A DNA stretch of 23,501 bases from Ruminococcaceae bacterium UBA6845 (GTDB lineage: Bacteria > Bacillota > Clostridia > Oscillospirales > Acutalibacteraceae): positions 1 through 23,501 of the forward strand of contig DKDP01000027.1 of the NCBI GenBank assembly GCA_002449395.1, in the 5' to 3' direction. The position numbers and the translations under genes are program-made. Within the stretch, counting starts at the first letter, position 1. Every line of letters begins with the position of its first letter. The notes beneath the pieces were generated by a model. The model searched no databases, was not told where the DNA came from, and saw only the letters and a program-made list of their open reading frames with translations. Below, in pieces: positions 14,029-22,339 of this stretch.

Positions 14029-14160
14029 ATTATATAATATATTTTATAATATAATTTCTAATAGATTATATAATGCAATATCTAATATATTCTATAATAT
14101 AATTTCTAATAGATTATATAATGCAATATCTAATGTATTTTATAATATAATTTCTAACAG
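14029..14160. repeat. AT-rich 48-base tandem repeat
   Basis: Two full units of 48 bases (14065-14112 and 14113-14160, differing at about three positions) and a 36-base partial first unit (14029-14064) that lacks an internal block of 12. Each unit begins with the palindrome ATTATATAAT and ends TTTCTAATAG or TTTCTAACAG. It lies directly after the phosphorylase stop and before its terminator. Confidence 0.85.
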
Positions 14161-14173
14161 ATTTTCTGATATA

Positions 14174-14214
14174 AAAACGGTCTGCTGCATTCGGCTACGC
14201 AACAGACCGTTTCT
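14174..14214. terminator. Bidirectional terminator, phosphorylase / membrane protein
   Basis: CGGTCTG-C-TGC and GCA-A-CAGACCG form a stem with one internal mismatch around ATTCGGCTAC, with A-rich and T-rich flanks. It serves the converging genes ending at 14025 and 14215. Confidence 0.8.
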
Positions 14215-14655
14215 TTATTTTTTCTTTTTTGTTTTTGCCGAAACCTTGTATATCTGCTTCAGCGTTCCGTCCTTGTCGAGCATAACCGAATCTCCCGACT
14301 CAATGTTTCTCTCGTAGCAGAGCCTATCCGACATTCTTATGCGCTGTTCATCACCCTTGGCGTCGGTTACAACAACCGTCACCATAGCTTCGGCATCCTC
14401 CGGAGCGCCCTCACAGCCGAAATCATCCTCGATTATTTCAACAACGTTCAACGCCTTCTTGTCAAGCGAAGCACCGTAAGTGTAGCCGAGTAAGAATCCG
14501 AGGCTCACTCCAAAAGCCATACCGACACTCAGGCTGTCAAATAACAGCTGTCCCAGACACATTCCGATTCCTATGCCTATGCACATACCGATCGACAAAT
14601 ACATTTCCGCAAATTTGCCGGTCAATTTTCTATTGTTTTCGGGTTTCTTTTTCAT
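14215..14655 (-). CDS. Small glycine-zipper membrane protein, unknown function
   Basis: 146 residues. Residues about 18-62 form two membrane segments dense in glycine (GMCIGIGIGMCLGQ and GMAFGVSLGFLLGYTYG), typical of glycine-zipper helix packing. A soluble domain of about 80 residues follows, with alternating beta-type sequence (MVTVVVTDAKGDEQRIRMSDR), and a tail of lysines. I do not recognise a named family. Its ATG is ten bases past the stop of the metallophosphoesterase gene, so it is probably the last gene of that unit. A membrane-anchored small-domain protein is the most that can be said. Confidence 0.7.
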   Translation of the reverse strand: MKKKPENNRKLTGKFAEMYLSIGMCIGIGIGMCLGQLLFDSLSVGMAFGVSLGFLLGYTYGASLDKKALNVVEIIEDDFGCEGAPEDAEAMVTVVVTDAKGDEQRIRMSDRLCYERNIESGDSVMLDKDGTLKQIYKVSAKTKKKK

Positions 14656-14665
14656 TCAGCACACC

Positions 14666-16378
14666 TTATTTCAGAAAAACAGCATTAAGTCTTGCGAGAT
14701 ATGACATTACAAGCTGAAGATAGAACGTAATTTTTTCTGAAAGATTGTTAAGGTTATCAAAAATATTTGAAACATTGCTTTTGAAATTCACCGTGCCGTA
14801 GCCCTCAATAACGCCGTTGTTATCATCAACTCCGTCATTGTCGCAGGCAAACTTATAAAGTATCGGTGAAGCAATCGCAACAAGGAAAATTTCAGCCTTT
14901 GTATACACGCCGAATCTTGATATGCAGTATTTCATAAGGCTGTCGGCAATCTGTCCGTAGCCAAGCTCGCCGAGGAAGCCGTTAGCCGCCTTAAGGAGCA
15001 CATCATCGGCAATGCCCGCAAAATCGTTTCTGAGAATTGTTGCCACCGCCTTGAGCAGGGTCTGCACCTCTGCGCTGTCCATATCAAAATGCTCGCCGCC
15101 CGAATAGTGCCAAGCAACAAGATCGGTCGCAAGATCCCATCCGCTCTTATAGCTTGAATCGGGGATATCAATTCCGTATTCCTTTGCAACAGCCTGCAAG
15201 CTGTTTTCACCGCAGAGCGGCATACTCAGAAGTGACCTGAGCTTATTGACGGCATACATCACCGTGTCATAATAAACCGCGTCCTCATCAATTCCCATCT
15301 TCTCGGCGGATAAGGAACGCTCCAAACGGTACTGAACACCAGCCTTGAGGAAACCCTTTGAATAAGCCGCAAGGTCGTCGTTCATTGCGTTGATCATATC
15401 GTCGGTATAGCCCTCAACAGTTGATCTGAGTGCCTCGCTGTCAATTTTATCAACCGATCTTGCCTCATACTTAATCTCATCGTCGCTGAACTTCATAACC
15501 CTGTACTCAAGGGGATACATTGTCAGCGAGGTTGTCGTGAAATCGTATATCTTATTGCCGAGAGCACTTGTGTAAACAGTCGCATCGGAGCAGTGCTCGT
15601 GTCCCGTGAATACAGTCTTTATTCCCCAGTCGGCAAAAAGCTCGGCGGTCGTAAAATGGAATTTAACAATAAAGTTTCTGCTGAGAACTCTCTGAATCGG
15701 AAGATGATCGAGAAGATTGTGGTGCATCATAAGAATAGGATATCTTCCGTCCTTTTTCGCAAGCTCGGCCTGCTCCTTAACCCAGCTCAGCTTCTCCTTT
15801 GTCATTCCGTCCTCTGTGGACTTTGTGGGATGATTGGAGTCGAGAGCAATAAGTCTGTATTTGCTTCCGAGATCGGCAGTATATGAGCAGTCATCCTCTC
15901 TCGTTGTCAGCGCTCTGTCATAGCCGAAATCGGCATAAATCTTTTTGAAGAGAGCAAAATTCGTTTCCTGCTCTTCACTGGCGTCGTGGTTTCCGTTGAT
16001 TACATAAACCTGCTTGCCCGACTTTTCTTCAAAAGCTCTGAGCTTTTCGGCAACGGCGTAATGATCCTCGGGTCGTGTACGTCCCCTGTTGGCAAGATCA
16101 CCTGCAATCAGAACGAAATCGACATCGTCGCTCTCGGCGCACTGATTGAGAAATTCGTCAATTATCCATCCGCTCTCGTTTTCCATAGCACAACGTCTGT
16201 TCGCATACCAAAAGATCGGATCGTCATTTGTCTTTTCAAGCACTTCCTCCGTCGCACTGTAATGCAAATCGGATGCAAGCGCAAAGCGGAGATCATCTTT
16301 ATCGGTCGCAGCCGCCGCAACTGAAAGAACCGACAGCGCAATTACCGCCGCAAGAATAATTGATAAAACCTTTTTCAT
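14666..16378 (-). CDS. Secreted calcineurin-like metallophosphoesterase
   Basis: 570 residues. N-terminal signal peptide (KK, hydrophobic stretch 4-20, AAAA). The two-metal phosphoesterase motifs appear in order: SDLHY (D37, H39), AGDLANRGR (D94), NGNHD (N130, H131), MMHHN (H219-220) and TGHEH (H260, H262). The domain ends near residue 300; the remaining roughly 270 residues are mainly helical, with a hydrophobic stretch (AEIFLVAIASPILYKFA), and are not recognised. It acts outside the membrane on an unknown phospho-ester. AGAGAGGTAG precedes the ATG. A terminator separates it from the repeat protein upstream. Confidence 0.9.
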   Translation of the reverse strand: MKKVLSIILAAVIALSVLSVAAAATDKDDLRFALASDLHYSATEEVLEKTNDDPIFWYANRRCAMENESGWIIDEFLNQCAESDDVDFVLIAGDLANRGRTRPEDHYAVAEKLRAFEEKSGKQVYVINGNHDASEEQETNFALFKKIYADFGYDRALTTREDDCSYTADLGSKYRLIALDSNHPTKSTEDGMTKEKLSWVKEQAELAKKDGRYPILMMHHNLLDHLPIQRVLSRNFIVKFHFTTAELFADWGIKTVFTGHEHCSDATVYTSALGNKIYDFTTTSLTMYPLEYRVMKFSDDEIKYEARSVDKIDSEALRSTVEGYTDDMINAMNDDLAAYSKGFLKAGVQYRLERSLSAEKMGIDEDAVYYDTVMYAVNKLRSLLSMPLCGENSLQAVAKEYGIDIPDSSYKSGWDLATDLVAWHYSGGEHFDMDSAEVQTLLKAVATILRNDFAGIADDVLLKAANGFLGELGYGQIADSLMKYCISRFGVYTKAEIFLVAIASPILYKFACDNDGVDDNNGVIEGYGTVNFKSNVSNIFDNLNNLSEKITFYLQLVMSYLARLNAVFLK

Positions 16379-16395
16379 AAAACTACCTCTCTCTT

Positions 16396-16436
16396 TTTAA
16401 AAAGGGACAGCAAAATTAAATTGCTGCCCCCTTTCT
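16396..16436 (-). terminator. Terminator of the repeat-protein gene
   Basis: Minus strand: GGGGGCAGCAA and TTGCTGTCCC pair around TTTAATT with one mismatch or wobble, then TTTTT. It lies just after the stop at 16447 and before the metallophosphoesterase. Confidence 0.8.
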
Positions 16437-16446
16437 CAGTTAGATA

Positions 16447-18444
16447 TTAAAGATACCAAATCCAGCCGAAGAGAATATAGACGATTATCCACTGGATTGT
16501 CGAATATTCAACGGTAACGTTTATAGAATCGGATACCTTTCCGTCCTCTGTCTTTGCTGTGATCGTGGCTGTGCCACGGCGGAGAGCCTTAATTGTTCCG
16601 TCATCGCTTACGGAAACAACCTTGGGATTTGATGATTCCCACACAATCTTTGCGGAGAACATCGCTTCATCGGGAACAACCGTTGCCTGAAGTCTGTCGG
16701 TCTTTTTACAGTAGATCTTGAAATCCTCGCCCGGAGTGATGATAATCTTCTCAACGGGAACAACGATCATCGGAATTTCTCTCTCCTTGTAGATTCCGCA
16801 GCCTCGGCAGGTCTGTCTCTCAACACCGACCGAGCGATATGTCGGCTCCTTGATAACCTTCCATTCGCTCCAGTCGTGACCCGTTGCCTTTGTAACAATA
16901 TGGCTCTGGACGAATCCGCACTTTGAGCACTTGATGTCTCTGTAACCGTCATCGAGACAGGTTGCATTCTTGATATCGTTGATCAGCTTGTGACCCTCTG
17001 CCTTGAGCACGGTGGTCTTTATAACTGCGTTACAGTCCTCGCAGACAACGTCAATCTTGCCGTCCTCCGTGCAGGTCGGATCGGTGATAACGCTCTTTGT
17101 GTGCTGATGACCCGTCATCGGATATGTCTCAAACTTGAACACCTCATCACACTTAGAGCAGTACTCCTTGTAGTATCCGTCCTCGGTGCAGGTTGCGGCT
17201 TTCTCATCCGTAACCTTGTCGTGACCTGTTGCTTTAAGCGTAATGTCGCTGATTATCGTCTTACAGTCCTTACAGTATATTCTGTCATAGCCGTCCTCGG
17301 TACAGGTTGCGTCCTTATGCCATGTCTCGGTGTTCTTGTGGTTTGTTGCCGGAAGAATCTTTTCGTCAAGATACTGCTGACAATCGGGGCAGTAGTATCT
17401 GTCATATCCGTTTTCCGTACAGGTCGGGTCGAGATGCTGAAGGACCTTGTTCGGATGGTTGGTTGCGGGGATGACCTTTACGTCAACATACTGCTGACAG
17501 TCGGGACAGTAGTATCTGTCGTAGCCGTCCTCGGTGCAGGTTGCGTCCTTGTGCTCGAACACCTTGTTCGGGTGGTTGGTTGCGGGAATTTTTGTTTCGT
17601 CAAACGATTCGCCGCAATCGGGACAATAGAATCTGTCATAGCCGTCCTCGGTGCAGGTTGCGTCCTTATGCTGGAACTCTGCATTTTTATGATCGAGCTT
17701 CGGCAAAACGGTCTTTGAAATTTCGCTGTTGCAAACCGTACAGTAAACAAGTATGTAACCGTCCTCGGTGCAGGTTGCGTCTTTCTTTTCTTCCTTGGTT
17801 GTGTGAGGCTTCAATTCTTCATATTTATGCTCTGCGATCTCTCCGCACTCGGTGCAGTACGCAACGCTGTCGCCCTGCTTCAGGCAGGTTGAATCGGAGA
17901 GCTTAATGAACTCGCCCGAGGAAACGTGGCTGTGAGTTTCGGGAATTGCATTTACCATATTTACCGTCGGCTGAATATCGTTGTCGTCCTCATCCTTCTG
18001 ATAGCAGGCAGTAAACTCAACGCTGAAATCCGATGCGGTAACGCCCTTTGCCGTATCCTTTGTAAATACATAGTCTGCGACAACGGCGGGTGCGGCTATT
18101 TCTGCCGTGTTGACAAAGGAAAACATTCCAGTCTCGGGATTCTGCGCACACGAACCGTCGGTATGATTTTCAATAAAATTTCTGATTGTACTCGACGTTT
18201 CAATCTTAGTACAGGTAAATCCCGACGCTGCCTCAACCTTAAAATCAAAGCAAAGCGCCTTACCCTCGGTAAAGCTGATTCTGAGAGTTACCTCCTGCTG
18301 AGTTTCGCTGAGCTTTTCGAGCTTGAAACTTACAGCGGGCTCGTTACTTGCGTCATCCGCCGCAAATGCCCACGCAGGCACAATCGGCAGAACCATACAC
18401 ATAACGAGTATGACGGCGATTATCTTTGAAGATAATTTTTTCAA
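16447..18444 (-). CDS. Secreted protein: cohesin-like domain, ten Cys-rich repeats, Big2-like domain
   Basis: 665 residues from a TTG start (18444-18442) with GGAGGAGAA upstream. Signal peptide residues 1-30 (ending AWAFAADD). Residues about 35-150 form a beta-rich, cohesin-like module (VTLRISFTEGKALCFDFKVEAASGF). Then nine clear repeats and one degenerate repeat of about 35-45 residues follow. Each is built on ATCTEDGY, a short aromatic stretch and Y-C-x-x-C, with a following GH or NH. The last roughly 90 residues match a Big2-type immunoglobulin fold (LQATVVPDEAMFSAKIVWESSNPKVVSVS, GTIKALRRGTATITA), and it ends with a hydrophobic stretch (IIVYILFGWIWYL). It is likely a surface protein; the paired Cys and His could bind metal or form disulphides. 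Role unknown. Confidence 0.85.
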   Translation of the reverse strand: MKKLSSKIIAVILVMCMVLPIVPAWAFAADDASNEPAVSFKLEKLSETQQEVTLRISFTEGKALCFDFKVEAASGFTCTKIETSSTIRNFIENHTDGSCAQNPETGMFSFVNTAEIAAPAVVADYVFTKDTAKGVTASDFSVEFTACYQKDEDDNDIQPTVNMVNAIPETHSHVSSGEFIKLSDSTCLKQGDSVAYCTECGEIAEHKYEELKPHTTKEEKKDATCTEDGYILVYCTVCNSEISKTVLPKLDHKNAEFQHKDATCTEDGYDRFYCPDCGESFDETKIPATNHPNKVFEHKDATCTEDGYDRYYCPDCQQYVDVKVIPATNHPNKVLQHLDPTCTENGYDRYYCPDCQQYLDEKILPATNHKNTETWHKDATCTEDGYDRIYCKDCKTIISDITLKATGHDKVTDEKAATCTEDGYYKEYCSKCDEVFKFETYPMTGHQHTKSVITDPTCTEDGKIDVVCEDCNAVIKTTVLKAEGHKLINDIKNATCLDDGYRDIKCSKCGFVQSHIVTKATGHDWSEWKVIKEPTYRSVGVERQTCRGCGIYKEREIPMIVVPVEKIIITPGEDFKIYCKKTDRLQATVVPDEAMFSAKIVWESSNPKVVSVSDDGTIKALRRGTATITAKTEDGKVSDSINVTVEYSTIQWIIVYILFGWIWYL

Positions 18445-18489
18445 TTTATTCTCCTCCGTTTCAAAATAGTGTAATGCCTCTTATGTTAT

Positions 18490-18518
18490 ATAATAGTATA
18501 TTTTTTCAATAAGGTCAA
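18490..18518 (-). promoter_or_regulatory. Sigma-A promoter of the repeat-protein gene
   Basis: Minus strand: TTGACC (18518-18513), a 17-base spacer, TATTAT (18495-18490), about 45 bases before the TTG start. Confidence 0.65.
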
Positions 18519-18522
18519 TAGG

Positions 18523-18580
18523 ACATTTTGACGAAATGTTATAATAAACGAATTTTTATCGGTCAAAAGCAAATGCTTTT
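18523..18580 (+). promoter_or_regulatory. Likely promoter and operator region of the penicillin-binding protein gene
   Basis: A TATAAT at 18540-18545 directly follows a 6-base inverted repeat ACATTT-TGACG-AAATGT (18523-18539), which covers the -35 zone; no good -35 is visible. Downstream, AAAAGCA-AA-TGCTTTT (18565-18580) is a perfect 7-base-pair hairpin in the leader. Both could regulate the gene, but only the shapes are seen. Confidence 0.4.
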
Positions 18581-18601
18581 TATGAAAAAACAAGGGAAAA
18601 G

Positions 18602-20206
18602 ATGTGCGTAATGATTCAAAAAAGAATAATTGCCGTTTTTACGGTTTTCTGTCTGTCAATAGGCTGTCTGTGTCTGAGATTGTATGTTTTGGGCTCATCG
18701 GGGACCGAGCTTGTGTCCTCGGATTCCCACTACTCCTCTTTTACATTATATAATATACGCGGAGATATAACCGACTGCAGCGGCAGGAAAATTGTCGGAT
18801 CGCAGTATGACAATTACGTTATCGCAAAGCCGTCGGTACAGTCGCTTTCGGCTTTGTCGGATATTCTCGACACCCGAACCTACCAAAGCGCACGTGAAAG
18901 GATGTCAAAGGGTGCGCCCGTTATGCTCAATATCGGCAAGAGGGAGATTGAATCGAACGATAATCTTTTGTGCGTGCCTGTTTGCAAAAGATACGGCGCA
19001 AGTCAGCCCGCTCAGCATCTTATCGGCTATCTTGACGAGCTGAACCACGGGGTTGACGGGATTGAAAAGGCGTTTGACGGCATTCTCTCTTCCGACGGAT
19101 TCGTCAAGGCGAGAGTACCTGTCGATGTATACGGCAAAGCGATCGGAGGAAGCGGTACCGAAATAATCTCCGATATGGCAGACGTAGGTTCCGTTCGACT
19201 GACAATTGATCTTGACATTCAGTCTGCCGTCGAGGATGCGCTTGACAAGGGCGGCATAAATGAGGGCTGTGCAATTGTTGTCGATGTAAAAAGCGGCGCA
19301 GTGCGTGCTATGGCGTCCCGCCCGGTTTACACTGCCTCACGTATTTCCGACAGCCTGACCTCCGACTCATCGCCGTTTCTCAACCGCTGTCTTTCGGGGC
19401 TTGCCGTCGGTTCGATATTCAAGGTTGCCGTTGCCGCCGCCGCAATCGAAAACGGGCTTGAAAACTTTCAATGCGAATGTAAGGGTTCGTGTAAAATCGG
19501 TAACGTCATTTTCGGGTGCAGCAGTAACACGGCGCACGGCAAGGTGGATTTGAAAAAGGCGCTTGAAGTCTCCTGCAACACTTATTTTATTTCCCTCGGG
19601 CAAAAGCTCGGCGCAGAGCCACTCCTTGAAACAGCCTCAATTCTCGGCTTCGGTCAAAAGAATGATTTTGCCGACGGTATATCTGCCGAATCCGGAATAC
19701 TCCCACGCTCGGATGAGCTCGTAAATCCTGCGGCGCTTGCCAACTTCTCCTTTGGGCAGGGCAGCTTCACCGCAACACCCGTTCAGATTGCACAGATGCT
19801 TTGCGCCGTTGCGGGAAACGGAAAATATTATTCGCCGTATATCGTTGAATCGGCAACGGACAGAGACGGGACGGTGACAGAATACTCTAACAGATATCCG
19901 ACCGTCGCAATGAGCGAAAGGACAAGTCGTCTGCTTTTGGAGATGCTCACCTCCGTTGTCGAAAACGGCAATGCCTCCCCTGCCAAGCCGACCCGTTTCA
20001 CCGCCGCAGGCAAAACCGCCACGGCGCAGACGGGAATCTACGACAAGAACGGGATTGAGCTGTGCAACACGTGGTTCGGAGGCTGTTTCCCTGCCGAAAA
20101 TCCGAAATATGCCGTCGTTGTTATGAAACAGGGCGGTATTTCGGGATCATACGACTGCGCACCGATTTTCAAAGCAATAGCCGATAAAATAAATTTTACG
20201 GAATAA
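18602..20206 (+). CDS. Class B penicillin-binding protein (transpeptidase)
   Basis: 534 residues (531 if the ATG at 18611 is used; AAGGGA suits the first). N-terminal membrane anchor at 8-28, a PBP-dimer-like module (LYNIRGDITDCSGR near 49-62, HLIGYL.....GVDGIEKAFD near 139-159) and a transpeptidase domain: SIFK with nucleophile S271 and K274, SCN at 324-326, and K471-T-A-T in place of the usual K-T-G. It cross-links peptidoglycan at the outer face of the membrane, in the manner of FtsI, SpoVD or PbpA. It has no PASTA domains and no adjacent rod, division or sporulation genes, so its exact role is open. Confidence 0.92.
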   Translation: MCVMIQKRIIAVFTVFCLSIGCLCLRLYVLGSSGTELVSSDSHYSSFTLYNIRGDITDCSGRKIVGSQYDNYVIAKPSVQSLSALSDILDTRTYQSARERMSKGAPVMLNIGKREIESNDNLLCVPVCKRYGASQPAQHLIGYLDELNHGVDGIEKAFDGILSSDGFVKARVPVDVYGKAIGGSGTEIISDMADVGSVRLTIDLDIQSAVEDALDKGGINEGCAIVVDVKSGAVRAMASRPVYTASRISDSLTSDSSPFLNRCLSGLAVGSIFKVAVAAAAIENGLENFQCECKGSCKIGNVIFGCSSNTAHGKVDLKKALEVSCNTYFISLGQKLGAEPLLETASILGFGQKNDFADGISAESGILPRSDELVNPAALANFSFGQGSFTATPVQIAQMLCAVAGNGKYYSPYIVESATDRDGTVTEYSNRYPTVAMSERTSRLLLEMLTSVVENGNASPAKPTRFTAAGKTATAQTGIYDKNGIELCNTWFGGCFPAENPKYAVVVMKQGGISGSYDCAPIFKAIADKINFTE

Positions 20207-20228
20207 TACAATTTTTTTCAAAAAACTC

Positions 20229-20257
20229 TTGAAATAACCTTTTCATTGTGCTATACT
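20229..20257 (+). promoter_or_regulatory. Sigma-A promoter of rpsB-tsf
   Basis: TTGAAA (20229-20234), a 17-base spacer, TATACT (20252-20257). Transcription should begin near 20264, giving a leader of about 95 bases before rpsB. Confidence 0.8.
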
Positions 20258-20263
20258 TTTACG

Positions 20264-20350
20264 GCAAAACGCATGCAGGGTGTTTTATCCGCAGTGCATT
20301 TCATCCGAAATGTTCGGATATCAAGCCTTGCAGAGGCAAAACTAAGGAGG
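20264..20350 (+). promoter_or_regulatory. Structured rpsB leader RNA, candidate autoregulatory element
   Basis: The leader contains ATCCGAA-ATG-TTCGGAT (7-base-pair stem) overlapping an alternative hairpin CATTTC-ATCC-GAAATG, which cannot form at the same time. A GCCT-TGCAG-AGGC hairpin follows just before the AAGGAGG ribosome site. S2 operons in several bacteria carry leaders through which S2 controls its own mRNA; this role is inferred here. Confidence 0.45.
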
Positions 20351-20357
20351 ATTTATT

Positions 20358-21098
20358 ATGCCGGTAGTATCAATGAAACAGTTACTTGAAGCAGGTGTTC
20401 ACTTCGGACACCAGACAAGAAGATGGAATCCGAAAATGGCTCAGTACATTTTCACAGAGCGTAACGGAATCTACATCATCGACCTTCAGAAGACAGTCAA
20501 GAAGCTCGAGGAGGCTTATCTCTTCGTTCGTGACGTAGCCGCTGACGGAAGCGATGTTCTTTTCGTAGGCACAAAGAAGCAGGCTCAGGATTCCGTTAAG
20601 GAAGAAGCAATCCGTTGCGGTATGCCGTACGTTAACGCACGTTGGCTCGGCGGTATGCTTACAAACTTCAACACAATCAAGAGAAGAATCAAGAGACTTG
20701 AGCAGCTCAAGAAGATGGAGGCTGACGGAACATTCGATCTTCTCCCGAAGAAGGAAGTTATCAAACTCAAGCTGGAAATCGAAAAGCTCGAGAAGTTTAT
20801 GGGCGGTATCGTAAATATGAAGAAGCAGCCCGCAGCTATGTTCATCGTTGATCCCCGCAAGGAGAGAATCGCTGTTCAGGAAGCACATAAGCTCGGTATT
20901 CCCATCGTTGCAATCGTAGATACAAACTGCGATCCCGATGAGATCGACTATGTTATCCCCGGAAACGATGACGCTATCCGTGCCGTTCGCCTTATCGCAG
21001 GCGCTATGGCTGATGCAGTTATCGAGGGCCGTCAGGGCGAGCAGGAAGCTCCCGCTGAGGCAGCAGAGGAAGCAGCTGCAGAAGAAGCTGCGGAATAA
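20358..21098 (+). CDS. rpsB: 30S ribosomal protein S2
   Basis: 246 residues; a component of the small-subunit head/body junction, needed for S1 binding. The opening VSMKQLLEAGVHFGHQTRRWNPKM, the central VLFVGTKKQAQDSVKEEA, RWLGGMLTNFNTIKRRI and IVDTNCDPDEIDYVIPGNDDAIRAVRLI are unmistakable. The C-terminus carries a low-complexity Ala/Glu tail (about 25 residues), common in Clostridia. AAGGAGG lies about seven bases before the ATG. First gene of the rpsB-tsf operon. Confidence 0.99.
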   Translation: MPVVSMKQLLEAGVHFGHQTRRWNPKMAQYIFTERNGIYIIDLQKTVKKLEEAYLFVRDVAADGSDVLFVGTKKQAQDSVKEEAIRCGMPYVNARWLGGMLTNFNTIKRRIKRLEQLKKMEADGTFDLLPKKEVIKLKLEIEKLEKFMGGIVNMKKQPAAMFIVDPRKERIAVQEAHKLGIPIVAIVDTNCDPDEIDYVIPGNDDAIRAVRLIAGAMADAVIEGRQGEQEAPAEAAEEAAAEEAAE

Positions 21099-21115
21099 TT
21101 AAATACAAATATCAC

Positions 21116-21136
21116 GGCGGAATCTTGAATTCCGCC
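21116..21136 (+). terminator. Stem-loop between rpsB and tsf, possible attenuator
   Basis: GGCGGAAT-CTTGA-ATTCCGCC is a perfect 8-base-pair stem followed by TCACTTTT, about 25 bases before the tsf ATG. A weak terminator or mRNA-processing site here would set S2 above EF-Ts. Confidence 0.55.
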
Positions 21137-21162
21137 TCACTTTTAAATCAGGAGGTATAATT

Positions 21163-22257
21163 ATGAATTTTACAGCTAAAGACGTTCAGGCTCTTCGTGA
21201 AAAGACAGGAGCAGGTATGATGGACTGTAAGAAGGCTCTTACAGAGACCGACGGCGATATGGACAAGGCAGTTGACGTTCTTCGTGAGAAGGGTCTTGCT
21301 TCCGCTGCCAAGAAGGCAGGCCGTGTCGCAGCCGAGGGCGTTGTTGTTGCATATTACGATGAGGCAAACAAGGTTGCTTCTATGGTAGAAGTTAACTGTG
21401 AAACAGACTTCGTTGCAAAGAACGAGAAGTTTGTTGAGCTTGCAAACAAGATTGCCGTTACAGTTGCAGATAAGAATCCGGCAGACGTTGATGCTCTCCT
21501 CGCTACTACCCTTTCGGGCAGTGATGAGACTGTTGCAGACGCTGTTCAGGAGCTCTTCCTCACAATCCGTGAGAATATGAAGGTTCGCCGTTTTGTAAGA
21601 GTTGAGGGTACTGTTGCTTCCTACATCCACGGTGCAGGCGCAGTCGGCGTTCTTGTCAGCTTTGACACAGACGTTGCCGACAAGGCAGAGTTCAAGGATA
21701 TGGGTAAGAACGTTGCAATGCAGATCGCAGCTATGAATCCCGAGTATCTCAGCAAGTCCTGCATCTCCGATGATGAGCTTGCAAAGATGAAGTCAATCAC
21801 AATTGACAGCTCACTCAACAAGCCCGACACACTTCCGAAGCCGATCCTTAAGACACTCTTTGACAAGGCAGTTAACGACAAGCTCTTCAGCGATGAGGAT
21901 CTCGCAGCTTACGAGGAGCAGAAGAACAACAAGTTCCTCTTCAACTTCCTCTCAGACAAGGCAGTTGCTACTCTTGTTGATCTTGCAATGGCAAGCAAGG
22001 CTGATATCGTTGCAAACAAGATCTTCGCAGGCGCTGTTGACGGACGTATGAAGAAGCAGCTCAAGGAAGTTTGCCTTCTCGAGCAGGCATTTGTTCGTTC
22101 CGATCTCTTCGACGGTGACGTTGCAGGCTACATTGCAGACGTTGCTAAGAAGCTCGGCGGTTCAATCAAGGCTACAAGCTTTGTTCGCTTTGAAAAGGGC
22201 GAAGGAATCGAGAAGAGAAACGATGACTTTGCAGCAGAAGTTGCAAGTATGATGTAA
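21163..22257 (+). CDS. tsf: Translation elongation factor Ts
   Basis: 364 residues; guanine-nucleotide exchange factor for EF-Tu. The N-terminal UBA-like domain (DVQALREKTGAGMMDCKKALTET, KGLASAAKKAGRVAAEG) and core motifs CETDFVAKNEKF, IHGAGAVGVLV and KEVCLLEQAFV are all present. It is longer than the usual roughly 280-310 residues: about 60 extra residues lie between the MNPEYLS region and DGRMKKQLKEVCLLEQ. AGGAGG precedes the ATG. It follows rpsB as in most bacteria and ends at a strong terminator. Confidence 0.98.
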   Translation: MNFTAKDVQALREKTGAGMMDCKKALTETDGDMDKAVDVLREKGLASAAKKAGRVAAEGVVVAYYDEANKVASMVEVNCETDFVAKNEKFVELANKIAVTVADKNPADVDALLATTLSGSDETVADAVQELFLTIRENMKVRRFVRVEGTVASYIHGAGAVGVLVSFDTDVADKAEFKDMGKNVAMQIAAMNPEYLSKSCISDDELAKMKSITIDSSLNKPDTLPKPILKTLFDKAVNDKLFSDEDLAAYEEQKNNKFLFNFLSDKAVATLVDLAMASKADIVANKIFAGAVDGRMKKQLKEVCLLEQAFVRSDLFDGDVAGYIADVAKKLGGSIKATSFVRFEKGEGIEKRNDDFAAEVASMM

Positions 22258-22285
22258 TCATTTCGATTAGATTAGAATAAAGTTA

Positions 22286-22312
22286 ATCCCCTGCTTCGGC
22301 AGGGGATTTTTT
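22286..22312. terminator. Terminator of rpsB-tsf
   Basis: ATCCCCTGC-TTCG-GCAGGGGAT, a 9-base-pair stem with a stable TTCG tetraloop and a T run. The HAD phosphatase gene converges on it from the right. Confidence 0.92.
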
Positions 22313-22339
22313 ATGTTATTCAAAAATTTCGGCAGAGCA

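Noticed and set aside
14029..14160. Tandem array as a CRISPR or replication-origin iteron array
   Set aside because: No spacers of unique sequence, no cas or rep genes, and it lies in a 3' UTR.
16990..17718. 242-codon plus-strand open frame
   Set aside because: It is the antisense shadow of the repeat array in the secreted protein; its repetitive Val/Leu-Cys content mirrors that array.
20382..21630. Long antisense frames opposite rpsB and tsf
   Set aside because: Codon-bias shadows of highly expressed genes, without ribosome sites.
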